From assembly GCF_015354445.1 (NCBI RefSeq), contig NZ_JADKYT010000002.1, forward strand, positions 1-64,000: DNA of 64,000 bases, given 5' to 3'. This DNA comes from Methylophilus sp. QUAN (GTDB lineage: Bacteria > Pseudomonadota > Gammaproteobacteria > Burkholderiales > Methylophilaceae). Below are positions 61,807 to 64,000 of the stretch, in pieces; the stretch's first letter is position 1; each line of letters starts with the position of its first letter. Both the position numbers and the translations under genes were made by a program. The notes below the pieces were generated by a model. It was not told where the DNA came from and searched no databases. It worked only from the letters and a program-made list of their open reading frames with translations.

Positions 61807-61843
61807 GCGGGAGAGGCTCTCAATCTCCAGAGCAGCGTCCCGC
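61807..61843 (+). other. two-step stem-loop in the leader of the YVTN gene
   Basis: GCGGGA (61807-61812) pairs with TCCCGC (61838-61843); inside, GCTCT (61816-61820) pairs with AGAGC (61829-61833), leaving GAG and AGCG as an internal loop. It ends 22 bases before ATG 61866. No T-run follows. I recognise no known riboswitch consensus in it. Confidence 0.45.
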
Positions 61844-61865
61844 TTATAGTGTTGGCATTAGCTGG

Positions 61866-62831
61866 ATGCGCCAACAAGTATTGAACATGTTGTACGGCAT
61901 ATTGGGCATCTGTGTGTGCACCTGGGTGCAGGCCGCGGACTATGCCTATCTGACCAATCAGGGAGAGCACACGGTTTCAGTGGTCGACCTGCAACAGCAG
62001 CAAGTGGTAAAGACGCTTGCGGTGGGTAAGGCCCCGGTCGGCGTGGCGGTAGATGCGCGTAATCAGCGCGTGTATATCAGCAACGTCGAGGGGCACTCGT
62101 TGTCGGTCATTGATATGCAACGCCAGGCGGTGATACGCACCATCATGCTGCCAATTGCCCCTGTCGGCCTCACGGTCAACAACCGCGGTGACCGGCTGTA
62201 TGTGGCGGACTGGTATCACGATAGCGTGCTGGTATTAGCGGCTGAAAGCGGGCATGTACTGGCGCAGATTCAAGTCGGGCAGGCGCCTGGCGGGCTGCAG
62301 TTAAGTCACGATGATGCCATATTGTATGTGGCGAATCGTGATAGCAATGACGTGAGCGTGATCGATACCCGTGCCCACAAGGAACGGCAACGTATCCCGG
62401 TTGGGCAGCATCCGTTTGGTTTGAATATCAGCCCGGATGGCAAGCAGTTATTTGTCGTGAATGTGTATTCAAACACGGTCAGTGTGGTGGATACCCATCG
62501 TGATCAGGTGGTCGCGACGCTGGCGACGGGCGAACATCCTTATTGCGTAACGGCAGACAGCCGTGGGCAACGCTTGTTTGTCACCAATACCGGTGAAGAC
62601 ACGGTAAGTGTCATTGATCTGGAAACACGGCAAACCATACGCAAGATTCGTGTGCCGGGTACGCCGGAAGGTATTGCTTTCGATGCTGAGCACCAGCAGG
62701 TAGTGGTGGTCAGCTGGATGGATAACGTCATTGCCATCATCGACAGTGAGCGTTTGGCCGTCACCGCAACGGTGGCTGTCGGCGCGCAGCCGCGGGCGTT
62801 TGGTCAGTTTGTCGGGAGAAAATCCCGATGA
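61866..62831 (+). CDS. YVTN-type beta-propeller protein (PQQ-dehydrogenase-associated)
   Basis: A 321-residue exported protein. Signal peptide (MLYGILGICVCTWVQA) followed by about seven YVTN-type blades of ~42 residues, each with a pattern like AYLTNQGEHTVSVVDLQQQQVVKTLAVGKAPVGVAVDARNQRVYISN split across repeats. Such propellers are often encoded near PQQ-dependent alcohol dehydrogenases; their function is not known. The start is uncertain (ATG 61866 or 61887), with weak ribosome-binding sites; the longer frame to 61677 overlaps the thioredoxin gene and is unlikely. Confidence 0.8.
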   Translation: MRQQVLNMLYGILGICVCTWVQAADYAYLTNQGEHTVSVVDLQQQQVVKTLAVGKAPVGVAVDARNQRVYISNVEGHSLSVIDMQRQAVIRTIMLPIAPVGLTVNNRGDRLYVADWYHDSVLVLAAESGHVLAQIQVGQAPGGLQLSHDDAILYVANRDSNDVSVIDTRAHKERQRIPVGQHPFGLNISPDGKQLFVVNVYSNTVSVVDTHRDQVVATLATGEHPYCVTADSRGQRLFVTNTGEDTVSVIDLETRQTIRKIRVPGTPEGIAFDAEHQQVVVVSWMDNVIAIIDSERLAVTATVAVGAQPRAFGQFVGRKSR

Positions 62832-62875
62832 AATCGGGAAGGCTGCCGCTATTGGGGCGGTCGCAGCATGCTTAA
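62826..62875. other. paired hairpins between the two YVTN genes
   Basis: CCCGAT-GAA-ATCGGG (62826-62840) is followed by GCTGC...GCAGC pairing (about 62842-62868) and GCATGCTTAATATGC. No long T-run, so termination is unsure. A further inverted repeat, CCAGTTG...CAACTGG, lies at 62942-62961 just before the next gene. Confidence 0.4.
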
Positions 62876-62983
62876 TATGCAATTATCAATTTAAATGACT
62901 TAATTTAATTGATTTGCATAAAGTATATCTCCATGTTCAGGCCAGTTGTTGCAGCAACTGGTCGATTTTTTGAAGGACACTCT

Positions 62984-63946
62984 ATGCAACGCACACTGCA
63001 ACAGCTTCTATTCACAGCGGCTTTGGCCACTACCTCTTTCTCAGCGTTCTCCCAATCTTTCGCGTATGTGCCCAATGAAAAAGATGGCACCGTGTCGGTC
63101 ATTGACACCCGTACCGATGAGGTGGTGAGGCGCCTGCCAGCCAAGGGCCAGTTCGGTAAAAAAGTTCAGGCAGCTGCCGTACACCTTGGCAATCCAAACT
63201 TGTATGTCGTGGTGCGCGATAAAAATGCGGTAGCTGTGGTAGATACCCAACAAGGCAAGCAAGTCGCCTTGATCAAGGTCGGCGATGAGCCTGAGGGCAT
63301 CGATATTTCGCCGGATGGCAAGCTGCTGGCGGCCTGCCTGGAGGAAGAAAATGCCGTGGCGCTGGTAGACCTGCAGGCCAACAAGGTGAAACACACGATT
63401 CATACCCAGGGCAGAAACCCCGAGCACTGTGTGTTTTCGCCGGATCAGCAGTGGTTATTGGCAAGCAACGAAGAAAGCAATAATGTGGACGTGATTAATC
63501 TGACATCACTCAAATCCGAACATGTGATTGCTGCCACCAAGCATCCACGTGGCGTGGGCTTTAGTCCAGATGGTCAATGGGCTTATGTCGCTAACGAAGC
63601 AGCAAATTTGCTGGAAATTGTCTCCAGCAGTGACTGGAAAGTGCAGGGCAATATCAAAGTCGGCTTGCGCTCTAATGGCGTCAAGGTCAATGCCGATGGC
63701 AGCCGCATTTATGTCAGCAATGGCGGCGACCATAATATTAGCGTGATTGATACTGCCAGCCGTCAGGTGATTGCCACTATCGCGGTGGGGCAACGGCCGT
63801 GGAATATGGCACTGACGCCAGATGGCAAAAAATTGTATGTCGCCAATGGCCGTAGTCACAGCGTGTCCGTGATTGATACGCAAACGAATCAGCGGTTAAA
63901 GGATATCCCGGTCGGCACCTTGCCTTGGGGTGTGGTGATTCGCTAG
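62984..63946 (+). CDS. YVTN-type beta-propeller protein, PQQ-catabolism-associated family
   Basis: A 320-residue exported protein with signal peptide (MQRTLQQLLFTAALATTSFSAFS) and seven YVTN blades (FAYVPNEKDGTVSVIDTRTDEVVRRL; IYVSNGGDHNISVIDTASRQVIATIAVGQRPWNMALTPDGKKLYVANG over the last two). It matches the family of beta-propellers linked to PQQ-dependent catabolism. It is a paralog of the protein encoded just upstream. GAAGGA lies before ATG 62984; the frame is open to 62909 but without a signal there. Confidence 0.85.
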   Translation: MQRTLQQLLFTAALATTSFSAFSQSFAYVPNEKDGTVSVIDTRTDEVVRRLPAKGQFGKKVQAAAVHLGNPNLYVVVRDKNAVAVVDTQQGKQVALIKVGDEPEGIDISPDGKLLAACLEEENAVALVDLQANKVKHTIHTQGRNPEHCVFSPDQQWLLASNEESNNVDVINLTSLKSEHVIAATKHPRGVGFSPDGQWAYVANEAANLLEIVSSSDWKVQGNIKVGLRSNGVKVNADGSRIYVSNGGDHNISVIDTASRQVIATIAVGQRPWNMALTPDGKKLYVANGRSHSVSVIDTQTNQRLKDIPVGTLPWGVVIR

Positions 63947-64000
63947 TCCGCCTATAATGCGTGGTATCCCTGCATGCCAGGGGTATGAATCGGGAAAAAT

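Noticed and set aside
61790-61845. Known riboswitch (glycine, FMN or cobalamin type) before the YVTN gene
   Set aside because: Short resemblances (GGAGAG, GGTGAAA-ATTCC) exist, but the conserved cores of these classes, such as GCCGAAGG-GCAA for glycine, are missing. Reported only as a stem-loop.
63943-63950. A further CTAGTCCG half-site at the end of the last YVTN gene
   Set aside because: It overlaps the stop codon and has no partner half-site, so it is most likely chance.
1-64000. CRISPR arrays, transposases, phage genes or tRNA genes
   Set aside because: I found no regularly spaced repeats, no recognisable transposase or integrase, and no tRNA-like cloverleaf with CCA-type end in the window.

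Overview
The window comes from a methylotrophic betaproteobacterium, most likely a member of the Methylophilaceae (Methylophilus, Methylovorus or Methylobacillus type). The evidence is a complete calcium-type methanol dehydrogenase (mxa) cluster at 50.9-61 kb, a LuxR-type regulator of the EpsA family known from Methylobacillus exopolysaccharide work, and PEP-CTERM surface proteins. Genus and species cannot be fixed from the sequence alone.

Layout. 0-4 kb: the 3' end of a 5S rRNA gene with its terminator, a glycine-zipper envelope protein, the isoprenoid genes ispD-ispF, and an ABC exporter. 4.1-13.5 kb: one compact type II secretion operon of hybrid design (GspG, F, E and D with PilM/N/O/P-like inner-membrane parts and three more pseudopilins), ending against a convergent lytic transglycosylase. 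14.4-46 kb: a cell-surface and secretion island. It starts with epsA, then a PEP-CTERM protein and an unknown cysteine-rich secreted protein, then a two-partner secretion pair (TpsB and a 3429-residue TpsA). After a convergent esterase comes a four-gene operon in which an extracellular nuclease and a 5'-nucleotidase, both ending in RTX-like type I secretion signals, are each followed by a PEP-CTERM protein. Next is a seven-gene TonB-type operon (DUF2341/LamG-ExbB fusion, two ExbD, TonB, large porin, coiled-coil protein, exosortase-associated CAAX-type protease), and finally an EpsD-type peptidyl-prolyl isomerase. No exosortase, type I exporter or prepilin peptidase gene is present; these must lie elsewhere.

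46-64 kb: methanol oxidation. On the minus strand a histidine kinase, a small secreted protein, a NarL-type response regulator and two GldF/GldG-like ABC components (without an ATPase) diverge from mxaF. On the plus strand follow mxaF-J-G-I, a hairpin terminator, then mxaR-S-A-C-K-L-D, a small secreted protein, a thioredoxin, and two YVTN beta-propeller proteins of the type found beside PQQ dehydrogenases.

The most interesting signal is a palindrome, CTAGTCC-N4-GGACTAG, that looks like a lux box. Two copies lie just after epsA and before the first PEP-CTERM gene. Variants or half-sites stand before the TpsB/TpsA pair, the nuclease/nucleotidase operon and the DUF2341-ExbB operon. I saw it in only one other place, overlapping a stop codon. 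This suggests that one regulator, plausibly EpsA, controls the whole island as a regulon. Second in interest are the DUF2341-LamG-ExbB/TonB/porin operon, and the nested inverted repeats in the leader upstream of mxaF.
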